In this document: in pieces, positions 1 through 7,960 of the stretch | Numbering within the stretch: the first letter of the stretch is position 1 | How the letters are laid out: the number at the start of each line of letters is the position of its first letter | NCBI GenBank assembly: GCA_036513315.1 | Contig: DATBZF010000086.1 | Span: 1 to 64,000 of the forward strand | Reading direction: 5' to 3' | DNA from: Roseiarcus sp036513315 | Lineage (GTDB): Bacteria > Pseudomonadota > Alphaproteobacteria > Rhizobiales > Beijerinckiaceae | Length of the DNA stretch: 64,000 nucleotides | The notes under the pieces: model-generated | What the model was told of the DNA's origin: nothing | The model's database searches: none | The model's input: only the letters and a program-made list of their open reading frames with translations | Program-made: the position numbers and the translations under genes

Positions 1-362
1 CTCATCCAGACAAAGCGGCCGTAGCCGCCGGTGGTCGCCGCCATGTGTTCGACCGCTGAGGGGTTCATGCCGCCGACGGAGAGATTGAGATCCACGCCGC
101 CGAACACCTCGATTCCGGGGACCTCTTTGCGTACCACGTAGGCGAGCGAGGCAGTCGGCTCGTAGTGATTCTTGAGCACCAGACCGCCCATACCGCGCTT
201 CTTCGCCAGGCGCGCAATGTCGATGGCATCGATCGAGCGTGGAGTGCTGTCTGGTGCGCAGTGCACGTGGATATCGATCACTCCGGCCAGTGGGTTCTCC
301 TGCGCGCCCGCAGCCAGGGTGAAGCCGAGAATCAGAAGCAGGGCGAGCAGGGTTGGTTTCAT
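1..362 (-). CDS. DUF6282-like amidohydrolase-fold protein, partial (C-terminus beyond left edge)
   Basis: The reading frame starts at the ATG at 362-360 and runs off the left edge, leaving about 120 residues. The first 20 residues form a signal peptide (MKPTLLALLLILGFTLAAGA) followed by AQEN. Then comes an HxH metal-binding signature, DIHVHCAPDSTPR, and the segment KNHYEPTASLAYVVRKEVPG, typical of the DUF6282 branch of metal-dependent hydrolases. Substrate is unknown. The start overlaps the stop of the upstream DinB-like gene by one base (TGATG), so translation is probably coupled. Family assignment is from pattern recognition only. Confidence 0.7.
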   Translation of the reverse strand, partial: MKPTLLALLLILGFTLAAGAQENPLAGVIDIHVHCAPDSTPRSIDAIDIARLAKKRGMGGLVLKNHYEPTASLAYVVRKEVPGIEVFGGVDLNLSVGGMNPSAVEHMAATTGGYGRFVWM

Positions 363-850
363 CAGGGATTGAGAATGCGATGCATATCAAGCGATGGTGG
401 CTTGACGTCTGTCTGGCTGATCATCACATGCACCTGGCCGCGGTGATGCGTCTGGTGGTTGAAGAAGTGAAGCACGGCGACGGGCGCTGTCTCTACGTAA
501 TCCTTGCCCTGGTTGTTGGTGTAGGGAAGTTGCCTTTGCAGAAAATCAGTATCAGCCTCTGCAAAGAAGGCTTCGATTTCCTCGTCCTGTGCGGCGCGGG
601 CGGAGCGAAGCTCGGAAAAATCCTCGAACAAAATAGAGTTCAGTGGAGGTGTCGTATGTCCCCTTCCGGCAAACCGTGACATCCAGATGCGGTCCCCCAG
701 CAACAAATGATTCAGCAGGCCGTGAATGCTGCCAAAGGAGCCTTTGCGCTCTCGTCGATATTCAACCGGCTCCAGCTGCCCGCACGCCTCGTAGAGCCGC
801 TCATTCGCGATGCGGTTGTAGCGGGCGAGCATCCGGAACGCGGCTAACAT
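362..850 (-). CDS. DinB family protein (putative metal-dependent enzyme)
   Basis: This 162-residue protein has the four-helix DinB/YfiT pattern: an N-terminal helix with RYNRIANERLYEAC, a first histidine in GLLNHLLLGDRIWM, and the C-terminal HxxxH site in FFNHQTHHRGQVHVM. These three histidines are the usual divalent metal ligands. Known DinB-like enzymes are thiol S-transferases or hydrolases; nothing here fixes the substrate. The ATG overlaps the stop of malate synthase by one base (TAATG) and the stop overlaps the next gene, so the three genes form one coupled unit. Base composition looks less GC-rich than in malate synthase, which hints at later acquisition. Confidence 0.85.
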   Translation of the reverse strand: MLAAFRMLARYNRIANERLYEACGQLEPVEYRRERKGSFGSIHGLLNHLLLGDRIWMSRFAGRGHTTPPLNSILFEDFSELRSARAAQDEEIEAFFAEADTDFLQRQLPYTNNQGKDYVETAPVAVLHFFNHQTHHRGQVHVMISQTDVKPPSLDMHRILNP

Positions 851-2457
851 TAATTGATTGAGTCGTAAGCCACCGACGTCAAAAACTCAGGAAGCTGCTT
901 GGCCGCAATCATCTGCTCGAAGAGTTTGGCGGCCGCAGTAAACTTGCTGGCGGCAAACCGCTCCGCTCCCAGTTCCTGCTGGATGCGTTCCAGAACCACC
1001 GGGATTGTGGCCAGCACTATGGGCACATCGAGCGTGACGCCGTCGGTCATGCGGCCGCCATGGTGGGCCCATTGCCAAAGTTGCGCGCGCGAAATCTCCG
1101 CCGTCGCCGCGTCTTCCATAAGATTATAGAGCGGCACGGCGCCGCGGCCGCGCAGCCAGGCCTCGATGTATTGCACGCCGACGCGTATGTTCTCGCGCAG
1201 GCCCGCCTCGGTGCGCTCGCCCTCATGCACTTGCAGCAATTCATCGCGCGTCACGGCAATGTCGTCGCGCTTGACGCCGAGTTGATTGGGGCCGGGCATC
1301 AGCCGGTCGAACACTTCACGCGCCACCGGCACCAGATCGGGATGGGCGACCCAGGTGCCGTCGTGGCCGTTGGTCGCTTCGCGCTCCTTGTCGGCGCGCA
1401 CTTTGGCGAAGGCGGCTTCATTGGCGTCGGCGTCACCCTTGACCGGGATCTGCGCGGCCATGCCGCCCATGGCGAAAGCGCCGCGGCGATGGCAGGTCTT
1501 GATCAGCAGCAGCGAATAGCTCGACAGGAACGCCTTGCCCATCGTCATCGCTGCGCGATCGGGCGTCAGGAAGCGCGCATTCTTGCCGAGCCGCTTGATA
1601 TAGGAAAAAATATAGTCCCAGCGCCCGCAATTGAGGCCGGCCATATGGGCGCGCAATTCATAGATGATCTCGTCCATCTCGAAAGCGGCGGGCAGCGTTT
1701 CGATCAGCACCGTCGCCTTGAACGTGCCGGCCGGGATGCCGAGCTGTTGCTGCGCGAACAGGAAGACGTCGTTCCACAGCCGCGCCTCGAGGTGGCTCTC
1801 CATCTTGGGGAGATAGAAGGCGGGCGTCGCGCCGAGCGCGATCTGCGCCTTCGCATTGTGGAAGACATAGAGGCCGAAGTCGAACAGGGCGCCCGACATT
1901 TCCTCTCCATCGACCAAGAAATGGCGTTCGGGCAGGTGCCAGCCGCGCGGGCGCACCATCAGGACGGCCGGCTTGTCGCCGAGACGATAGCTCTTGCCGC
2001 TGGCCGCATCGGTGAAGTCGATTTTCCCCGCCCAGCGGTCGCGGAGGTTGAGCTGACCCTCGATCATATTGGCATAGACGGGGGAAGTGGCGTCCTCGAA
2101 ATCGGCCATGAACACTTTGGCGCCGGAGTTCAGCGCATTGACGATCATTTTGCGGTCGACCGGGCCGGTGATTTCGACGCGGCGATCGAGCAAGTCGTCC
2201 GGGATCGGCGCCACGCGCCAGTCGCTCTCGCGAATCGCTTTCGTCTGGGTGAGGAAATCCGGCGTCTCGCCGGCGTCGAACAATTTCTGACGCGCCATCC
2301 TTTTTCCGAGCAATTCGCGCCGGCGCGCATCGAAGCTGCGATGCAGCCCGGCGAGAAAGGCAAGGGCGGCGGGGGTCAGGATCTCTTCAAAACGCGGCCC
2401 CTGGGGGCCGAGCACGGCGACGCCGGCGGCGGGATCAATCAGGGTGGAAATGCTCAT
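850..2457 (-). CDS. aceB: Malate synthase A
   Basis: Condenses glyoxylate with acetyl-CoA to malate in the cytosol. The 535-residue length fits isoform A. Diagnostic segments are VFMADFEDATSP, VRPRGWHLPERH, LPKMESHLEARLW, and a CGRWDYIFSYIK stretch with the active-site region. The start ATG is preceded by AGAGGG. No isocitrate lyase is in the window. The glycolate oxidase genes (5437-9393) supply glyoxylate, so the enzyme may serve glycolate or C2 assimilation as well as the glyoxylate shunt. The stop overlaps the next start by one base. Confidence 0.96.
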   Translation of the reverse strand: MSISTLIDPAAGVAVLGPQGPRFEEILTPAALAFLAGLHRSFDARRRELLGKRMARQKLFDAGETPDFLTQTKAIRESDWRVAPIPDDLLDRRVEITGPVDRKMIVNALNSGAKVFMADFEDATSPVYANMIEGQLNLRDRWAGKIDFTDAASGKSYRLGDKPAVLMVRPRGWHLPERHFLVDGEEMSGALFDFGLYVFHNAKAQIALGATPAFYLPKMESHLEARLWNDVFLFAQQQLGIPAGTFKATVLIETLPAAFEMDEIIYELRAHMAGLNCGRWDYIFSYIKRLGKNARFLTPDRAAMTMGKAFLSSYSLLLIKTCHRRGAFAMGGMAAQIPVKGDADANEAAFAKVRADKEREATNGHDGTWVAHPDLVPVAREVFDRLMPGPNQLGVKRDDIAVTRDELLQVHEGERTEAGLRENIRVGVQYIEAWLRGRGAVPLYNLMEDAATAEISRAQLWQWAHHGGRMTDGVTLDVPIVLATIPVVLERIQQELGAERFAASKFTAAAKLFEQMIAAKQLPEFLTSVAYDSIN

Positions 2458-2557
2458 TATGCCCTCTTTGCCGCATCAAAAGCGGCGCTCGGCACGTCGT
2501 ATAGAGCATTTCTAGCCGATGTGGAGGGTCTTGGGGTCACGAAAGCGGGAGGAAGCC

Positions 2558-2579
2558 CCTTCCCCCGCAAGGGGGAAGG
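2558..2579 (-). terminator. Strong hairpin after the DUF1127 gene
   Basis: A perfect 9-bp inverted repeat, CCTTCCCCC and GGGGGAAGG, closes a GCAA loop a few bases beyond the stop of the minus-strand DUF1127 gene and upstream of malate synthase. No uridine tract follows, so it may be a terminator or an mRNA 3'-end stabiliser. Confidence 0.45.
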
Positions 2580-2585
2580 AGCGAG

Positions 2586-2882
2586 TCACGCGGCGTGCGC
2601 GTGCGAACGCGCCGTTCTCGCCCTGGCGGCGCGGGAATCGGCCAGATGCGGCGTCGGGTCCTCGTCGAGCGGCCGGGCGGTGAAATCGACCAGGTCCTGG
2701 CGGGACAGACCGATGTCGCGCAGCTCATATTCGGAAAGCCCGGCAAGCTGGGAAAGCGTGCGCCGCGCGGCGATCACGCGCCCCGGCCACAAGAGCGCGC
2801 GGACGATGCCGGCGCCGAGCACGGACAGCAGCGGACGATGGTTCCGGCCATCGTCGGGGCAGGTTGTCGCAAAACCATTCAT
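2586..2882 (-). CDS. DUF1127 domain protein
   Basis: A 98-residue protein. The central stretch LSQLAGLSEYELRDIGLSRQ is the arginine-rich DUF1127 (YjiS-like) motif that ends in the D-I-G-L-S/T-R signature. In alphaproteobacteria such small proteins have been linked to RNA metabolism, phosphate or stress responses. The ATG at 2882-2880 is chosen because GGAGAG lies six bases upstream; the frame remains open further upstream without a better site. It is divergent from a LysR regulator with about 150 bp between them, an arrangement in which the LysR protein often controls the neighbour. Confidence 0.85.
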   Translation of the reverse strand: MNGFATTCPDDGRNHRPLLSVLGAGIVRALLWPGRVIAARRTLSQLAGLSEYELRDIGLSRQDLVDFTARPLDEDPTPHLADSRAARARTARSHAHAA

Positions 2883-3034
2883 CGGACTCTCCTTCGGGCA
2901 AAACGATCCCGTTCGCCGCCAAGGGGCGCTGCGCTGCGGGGTTCGTCGCGTTGATGAGCCCAATATGGTCCTTTCCTATTGATCGGTCCAACGAATGTTT
3001 GTAGAGTAATCCATCGCGATTCAGGATCAATCAT

Positions 3035-3895
3035 ATGCTCGACACCGACCAGCTCCGCTCCTTCCTCGCCATTGTCGACACCGGCTCCTTCACCCGCGCC
3101 GCCGAACGCGTGAACAAGACGCAATCGGCGGTGTCGATGCATGTGCGCCGGCTCGAAGAGCAGCTCGGCTGCACGCTTTTCGTCAAACAGGGGCGCGGCG
3201 CCCGCCTCTCGGAAGAAGGCGAGAAGCTGATCGATTTCGCCCGGCGCATGATGCAGATCGAGGCGGGCGCGCTCGCCGCGCTGTCGCGCAAGGGATTGAG
3301 CGGCCGCGTCCGGCTCGGCATACCCGACGATTATTCCGAATTCTTCCTCGCCGAGATTCTGACGCGCTTTTGCCAGCGTCATCCCCTCGTCGAGATTTCG
3401 GTGGTCTGCGACGCTTCGATTTCATTGACCGCGCCGGTCAATGCGCGCGCGCTCGATCTTGCCGTCGTCACCGACACCGAAGGCATGAAGGGCGTCGAAG
3501 TGCTGCGCGAGGAGCGATTGGTCTGGGTCGCCTCGAAGCGGTTCCAGATGGACCCGGAAGCGCCTTTGCCTCTGGCGCTGTCGAGCACCATCTGCCAATG
3601 GCGCAAGGCGGCCGAGGAAGCCTTGCAGCGATCCAATCGCGAGACGCGGACGCTGCTCGCCTCCAACAATTATTCGGCGATCGCGCCGGTGGTGCGGGCG
3701 GGCCTGGCGGCGACGATTCTGCCGGCCCATACCGTGCCCGCCGACTTCCGCATACTCGGCCCGGAATTCAACCTGCCGCGCCTGCCGCTGTCGCGCATGG
3801 GGCTCATCCACGCGCCCGGCCACCAATCTCAGGAAGCGGCCGCGCTGGCCGACGCCATCCGCGCGACGGTGGCGGAGCTGAAACAGGCGGCGTGA
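3035..3895 (+). CDS. LysR family transcriptional regulator
   Basis: A 286-residue regulator. An N-terminal winged helix-turn-helix (about residues 4-62, FLAIVDTGSFTRAAERVNKT then QSAVSMHVRRLEEQLG) is followed by a periplasmic-binding-like effector domain from about residue 92 (RVRLGIPDDYSEFFLAEIL). AGGA lies eight bases before the ATG. The gene is divergent from the DUF1127 gene, so autoregulation and control of that gene through the shared 152-bp region is likely. No clear T-N11-A palindrome was found there. The inducer is unknown. Confidence 0.93.
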   Translation: MLDTDQLRSFLAIVDTGSFTRAAERVNKTQSAVSMHVRRLEEQLGCTLFVKQGRGARLSEEGEKLIDFARRMMQIEAGALAALSRKGLSGRVRLGIPDDYSEFFLAEILTRFCQRHPLVEISVVCDASISLTAPVNARALDLAVVTDTEGMKGVEVLREERLVWVASKRFQMDPEAPLPLALSSTICQWRKAAEEALQRSNRETRTLLASNNYSAIAPVVRAGLAATILPAHTVPADFRILGPEFNLPRLPLSRMGLIHAPGHQSQEAAALADAIRATVAELKQAA

Positions 3896-3907
3896 AGAGG
3901 GCTCTTT

Positions 3908-4002
3908 CGTCATTGCGAGGGAGCGCAGCGACGAAGCAATCCAGACGAGGCTGACAGAGCTCAGTCTGGATGGCTTCGTCGCTGCGCTCCCTCGCCATGA
4001 CG
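3908..4002. repeat. REP-like inverted repeat, family 1, copy 1
   Basis: Two 39-base arms (3908-3946 and 3964-4002) pair almost completely around a 17-base loop. The ends read CGTCATTGCGAGGGAGCGCA and the complement of CGCTCCCTCGCCATGACG. It lies between the convergent 3' ends of the LysR and DUF2461 genes. A related copy is at 9433-9515, and the same terminal motif flanks the perfect palindrome at 47041-47078. Repeats of this type are widespread in Rhizobiales genomes. Confidence 0.85.
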
Positions 4003-4020
4003 GCTTGGGTCGCCCTCATC

Positions 4021-4701
4021 TCACCTCTCATCCACGATCGCCCCCCAGCCCCATTCGAGCAGCGGCGCCACCTCCCTGCCGAAGCCGACGAGATCGTCGA
4101 TCAGCCCCGGCCCGCGCAGCCGCGCCGCTGCGATCGGCCTTGAGCCGATATAGGATTTCTTCATCAAGGCGGCGGCGATCTCCGGCTCCTTGACCTCTTC
4201 GAAGCCGCGCGGCAGGCGCTTCATATCTTCTTCGTCGTCGATTTCGATCTTGGCTTCTTTCAGCGCGGCGATGACTTTCGCATAGGCCTTCGGCGCCCGC
4301 ACGATGGCTCGCCGCAGCGCCGCGAGGTCGGCGGGCTCGGGATGATAGAAGCCCGCCGCGACGAAGCAGCCGTCGGGCGCGACGTGAATGTAGAACAGCC
4401 CCTTGTCGTTCTTGGCGCCGCCGCGCGTCAGAACGGCGCCGGCATGGGTCTTGTAAGGGCTTTTGTCCTTGGAAAAACGGATGTCGCGGTTGAGGCGGAA
4501 CAGAGACGCCTTGCGATCGCCCTTCAGTGGAATGCGCGCCTTGGCGAAAGCGACGGCGAGGTCTTCGATGAGATCGCCGAACGGCCCTTTCACCTCGGTC
4601 TCGTAAGTCGCGCGATTCTCCTCGAACCATTCGCGCGTCTGGTGGAAAGCGAGCGCCTTGAAGAACGGCAGAGCCTGCGGGCCAAATCCCTTGAAACTCA
4701 T
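4021..4701 (-). CDS. DUF2461 family protein
   Basis: A 226-residue protein matching the DUF2461 (TIGR02453) family. Recognisable segments are the N-terminal FKGFGPQALPFFKALA, WFEENRATYE, the SLFRLNRDIRFSKDKSPYKT motif, the FYIHVAPDGCFVAAGFYHPE strand, and KRLPRGFE near the C-terminus. The family is found in bacteria and fungi and has no established biochemical role. Length is normal. It stands alone downstream of a palindromic element and is convergent with the LysR gene. Confidence 0.88.
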   Translation of the reverse strand: MSFKGFGPQALPFFKALAFHQTREWFEENRATYETEVKGPFGDLIEDLAVAFAKARIPLKGDRKASLFRLNRDIRFSKDKSPYKTHAGAVLTRGGAKNDKGLFYIHVAPDGCFVAAGFYHPEPADLAALRRAIVRAPKAYAKVIAALKEAKIEIDDEEDMKRLPRGFEEVKEPEIAAALMKKSYIGSRPIAAARLRGPGLIDDLVGFGREVAPLLEWGWGAIVDER

Positions 4702-5037
4702 ACGTGCGCCTGACCCGGTTCATGACATACGAGACGATGAACGAGAGCGGATCTCCCCATTGTTTGCATGGCGGAGCGTGTGCGCGAGAGGAATTCGAAG
4801 TCAAGGACGAGCGCAAGGCGCTCGCCGCCTCCGGCGGTGGTCCGAAGGACCATCCTTGAGTTCGAATTCCTCTCGCGCATATCGCCTCCATGCAATCAAT
4901 GCGGCGCTGTCGCCAAACGCGACGGGTGTCTCATATGTGTCTGAACTGGGACACCGCCCGCTCCCGCCCCCTGCGTCGGCATATGCCTCCCGCGTCGGCG
5001 CGGTCGGGCTAAACCCGGCGCGCCGCGCAAGGACGTT
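4702..5037. other. Intergenic stretch dominated by palindromic element copy A
   Basis: No credible gene is seen. Open frames that cross it on both strands arise from the palindrome at 4758-4901. The rest holds the upstream region of the DUF2461 gene and the trailer of the YCII gene, without a clear promoter or terminator. Confidence 0.6.
4758..4901. repeat. Cloverleaf palindromic element, copy A
   Basis: Terminal inverted repeats CATTGTTTGCATGGCGG (left) and its near complement at 4885-4901 (CCTCCATGCAATCAATG) bound the element. Inside, 4782-4807 pairs with 4853-4878 over 26 bp with one mismatch. The intervening 45 bases are exactly three perfect hairpins with 3-base loops: 4808-4824 (CGAGCGC), 4825-4837 (CCGCC/GGCGG) and 4838-4852 (TGGTCC). 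No base at the junction is unpaired. Copies B and C share this plan. Confidence 0.9.
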
Positions 5038-5379
5038 CTACATTCCCGGTATCGCCATGATTTCGGTAATTTCTATCCAGGCTCCCGGCATTTGCAAATG
5101 CGGGTGCTCCTTGCCGAATAGTTTTGTGGCGGCGTCGTGCGATTCGGCTTGCACGATCGAATAGCCGCCCAGTTCGTTTTTCCTGTCGGAGGCGCCGTGC
5201 GCGTCGAGGCGTTTGGTCTTTCCGAGCGGCGCGCCGCCGTCGACGAGCGACGCCTGATGGGCGCCCATCCACGCCATCCAGGCGTCCATGCCTTTCTTCT
5301 GCTGTTCGGGCGTGGCGTTCTTCATCATCTCTTCGAATGCGGCGCTGGGCGCCATATACAGAACCATGAATTTCTTCAT
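5038..5379 (-). CDS. YCII-related (YciI-like) protein
   Basis: A 113-residue single-domain protein of the YCII/DGPF ferredoxin-like fold, beginning MKKFMVLYMAPSAAFEEMM. It contains WMAWMGAHQASLVDGGAPLG, the usual region around the small active-site-like pocket, and a C-terminal IEITEIMAIPGM. The ATG at 5379 follows GGGAGGA by six bases, a better start than the upstream in-frame codon. Members are often found beside sigma factors or oxidoreductases and their role is unclear. It may be the last gene of the glc operon, being 57 bp after glcF. Confidence 0.85.
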   Translation of the reverse strand: MKKFMVLYMAPSAAFEEMMKNATPEQQKKGMDAWMAWMGAHQASLVDGGAPLGKTKRLDAHGASDRKNELGGYSIVQAESHDAATKLFGKEHPHLQMPGAWIEITEIMAIPGM

Positions 5380-5436
5380 TGCGATCCTCCCTTCTGCGTT
5401 ATGCGCCATCGCCCGTCGGAGCGCCGGCGATCTGCG

Positions 5437-6762
5437 TCAGTCTGTGTTGACGACGCCGGCCAAGTCAATCGGCGCCGGCCCGCCGCAGGCCCAGTCGAGC
5501 AGCTCGGCGGTGTGAACGATCGGAATCGACGTGGCCAGAGCGATCTGCGTGATGCAGCCGATATTGCCGGCGGCGATGATATCCGGCTTCACCCGCGCGA
5601 TATTGGCGGCCTTGCGCGCGCGCAGGCGCCCGGCGATCTCCGGCTGCAGGATATTGTATGTCCCGGCCGAACCGCAGCAGATATGGCCTTCCGGCACGTC
5701 GCGCACGACGAAGCCGGCGCGCCGCAACAGGTTCTTCGGCTCCATCGTGATCTTCTGCCCGTGCTGCATCGAACAGGCGGAATGATAGGCGACGACGAGG
5801 CCTTTCTTGTTGGAGAAGGGCAGCTCGAGCTTGTCGAGATATTCCGTCACGTCCCTGGCGAGCGCGGAAACGCGCGCGGCTTTATCGGCATAGGCGGGAT
5901 CGTCGCGCAGCATGAAGCCATAATCCTTGATCGTCGTGCCACAACCGGACGCGGTGACGACGATCGCCTCCAGGCCGCCATTGTCGATCTCGCGCATCCA
6001 GGCGTCGATATTGACGCGCGCCTGCGCGAGCGCCGTCGCCTCGTGGCCCATATGATGGGTCAGGGAGCCGCAGCACGCTTCGCCCTTGGGAAGCACAACA
6101 TCGATTCCGGCGCGGTTGATCAGCCGGATCGTCGCGGCGTTGATCTGCGGCGCCAGCACCGCCTGGGCGCAGCCGGTCAGCAGCGCGACGCGGCGACGGG
6201 CGCCGCCTGGCGCCGGCGCGGGAAAGGCGCCGGGGCCTTCGGTGATGACGCGCGCCGGTAGATGCGCCGGGGCGAGCGCCAGCATCGCCGTCAAGCTGGC
6301 GCCGAGTTTGGGAATGCGCGCGATGATCGGCGCCAGCGGCCGGCCGATCCGCGCCAGCAGCAGCGCCGCGCGGAAGAGATTGCGCGAGGGCAGCACGCGC
6401 GCCAGCATCGCGCGCATCAACCGGTCGAGCAACGGGCGTTGATAGGTCGCCTCGATATAGGCGCGGGCGTGATCGACCAGATGCATGTAATGGACGCCGG
6501 AGGGGCAGGTGGTCATGCAGGCGAGGCAGGACAGGCAGCGGTCGATATGCTTGACGACTTCGGCCGGGGCCGGGCGGCTGTTCTCCAGCATGTCCTTGAT
6601 CAGGTAGATGCGGCCGCGCGGGCTGTCGAGTTCGTCGCCGAGCAGCAAATAGGTCGGGCAGGTCGCGGTGCAGAATCCGCAATGGACGCAGGAGCGAATG
6701 ACCTTTTCCGACGCGCGCATATGCGGATCGGCGAGCAGGGTTTCTGAGAAATTGGTTTGCAT
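5437..6762 (-). CDS. glcF: Glycolate oxidase iron-sulfur subunit GlcF
   Basis: A 441-residue subunit that passes electrons from the GlcD/GlcE flavin site towards the quinone pool. Two ferredoxin-type motifs, CVHCGFCTATCPTYLLLGDE and CLSCLACMTTCPSG, occupy the first 110 residues. Two CCG domains follow, with ACCGSLTHHMG and ICCGSAGTYNI as the cysteine-rich signatures. Length and order match GlcF. It starts one base after the glcE stop. It is in one transcription unit with glcE, glcD and, farther upstream, lldP. Confidence 0.95.
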   Translation of the reverse strand: MQTNFSETLLADPHMRASEKVIRSCVHCGFCTATCPTYLLLGDELDSPRGRIYLIKDMLENSRPAPAEVVKHIDRCLSCLACMTTCPSGVHYMHLVDHARAYIEATYQRPLLDRLMRAMLARVLPSRNLFRAALLLARIGRPLAPIIARIPKLGASLTAMLALAPAHLPARVITEGPGAFPAPAPGGARRRVALLTGCAQAVLAPQINAATIRLINRAGIDVVLPKGEACCGSLTHHMGHEATALAQARVNIDAWMREIDNGGLEAIVVTASGCGTTIKDYGFMLRDDPAYADKAARVSALARDVTEYLDKLELPFSNKKGLVVAYHSACSMQHGQKITMEPKNLLRRAGFVVRDVPEGHICCGSAGTYNILQPEIAGRLRARKAANIARVKPDIIAAGNIGCITQIALATSIPIVHTAELLDWACGGPAPIDLAGVVNTD

Positions 6763-6763
6763 C

Positions 6764-7960
6764 TCATATTCCCGAATACATGCGCCCGAAATTGAAAATT
6801 CCGTCGGGGTCGAAGCTCGCCTTGACGCCCCGGGTAATCCGCATCAGCGGCGAGGATAGCGGCTCGAACACATCGATCGCCTCGCGCAATTCGTCGGGCG
6901 CGCGTATCAGCGTCGCATGTCCCCCGAGAGGCGCCAGCGCGGCGCGTATCGCTGCGGCGGCCTGCCGCGAGGCTTCGCTGCTCAGCCAGACGAGGCCGCC
7001 GCCCCAATCGTAGAAATGCGCGAGCGCATGGGCGTTCAAACTCGCGACGAAATCGGCCGCCTTGGATGGCGCCAGACTGACGCGCCAGATCGCGCGATTC
7101 GTCGGCGCGGCGAGAAAGCCGGCGTCGCGGATGTCGCACCAGATGCGCTCTGAATCCTCGGCCTCCAGCGCATGTTTGGCGCCGAAGGGTTCGAGAAGTT
7201 TCAGCAGCGCCGCGATACGATAGTCGACCGAATCGGCGAAGCCTTCGAGGCGCAGGAATGTGCGCGGAAATTCGCGCCCCATGCCCGCCGAAATATGCGC
7301 CGCGCCGCTCACCCCGAACGGCGAGCCGAGCCCCAGCGACAGTGCTTCGATGGCGCGCCTGTCGTCGAGCCGGCGGATGACGATGGTGGCGGCGCGCTCC
7401 GGCCTCGGCAGCAGTTTGAATGTTGCCTGCGTGATGAGGCCGAGCGCGCCATGCGCGCCGCAGTTCAATTTGACGAGATCGAGGCCGGTGACGTTCTTCA
7501 TCACCCGCCCGCCGCTCTTGACGATCTCGCCGCGTCCGTTGACGAGCCGCAGGCCGATCAAAGCGTCGCGCGCCGCGCCGGCGCTGATGCGGCGCGGGCC
7601 GGAAATATTGCCCGCCGCCAGCCCGCCGATCGTCGGCTCGCCTGTCGTTCCATAAAGGCTGCGGTGATCCATCGGTTCGAACGGCAGCATCTGCCCGCGC
7701 TGCGCGATGATGGCTTCGATCTCCGAGACCGGCGTCCCGGCCTCGGCGCAGATCACCATTTCGGCGGGTTCATAGAAGGCGATCCCCGACAATCCGGCGG
7801 CGCTGATCGCAGCATCCGCCTGCGAGGGGCGGCCGAGGCCGGCGCGTGTGCCGCCGCCGACGATATCGAGTTTCCGCCCCTTCGCCTGCGCTTCCCGCAC
7901 AAGCTCGGCGGCCTCGGCCTCCGAAGCCGGCGTCAGCATTTCAACCTTGGCCTGCGTCAC
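6764..7960 (-). CDS. glcE: Glycolate oxidase subunit GlcE (FAD-binding)
   Basis: A 398-residue subunit with an N-terminal FAD-binding type 4 domain. Motifs seen are VGGGTRAGLGRPSQADA, EAGTPVSEIEAIIAQRGQML, and TIGGLAAGNISGPRRISAGA, the nucleotide-binding loops of the VAO family. The C-terminal part is shorter than in GlcD, as is normal for GlcE. The start overlaps the glcD stop by four bases (ATGA). It forms the flavoprotein part of the membrane-associated glycolate dehydrogenase with GlcD and GlcF. Confidence 0.94.
   Translation of the reverse strand: MTQAKVEMLTPASEAEAAELVREAQAKGRKLDIVGGGTRAGLGRPSQADAAISAAGLSGIAFYEPAEMVICAEAGTPVSEIEAIIAQRGQMLPFEPMDHRSLYGTTGEPTIGGLAAGNISGPRRISAGAARDALIGLRLVNGRGEIVKSGGRVMKNVTGLDLVKLNCGAHGALGLITQATFKLLPRPERAATIVIRRLDDRRAIEALSLGLGSPFGVSGAAHISAGMGREFPRTFLRLEGFADSVDYRIAALLKLLEPFGAKHALEAEDSERIWCDIRDAGFLAAPTNRAIWRVSLAPSKAADFVASLNAHALAHFYDWGGGLVWLSSEASRQAAAAIRAALAPLGGHATLIRAPDELREAIDVFEPLSSPLMRITRGVKASFDPDGIFNFGRMYSGI

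Noticed and set aside
1060..2982. A 640-codon open frame on the plus strand opposite malate synthase
   Set aside because: It is the antisense of a certain gene in GC-rich DNA. Its composition (His, Arg, Gly rich) and lack of family motifs are those of a shadow frame.
4698..4895. Open frames across the palindromic elements (for example those starting MHGGD)
   Set aside because: They recur only because the repeat ends recur. Copy C has unrelated stem sequence and would encode a different peptide, so the signal is structural.
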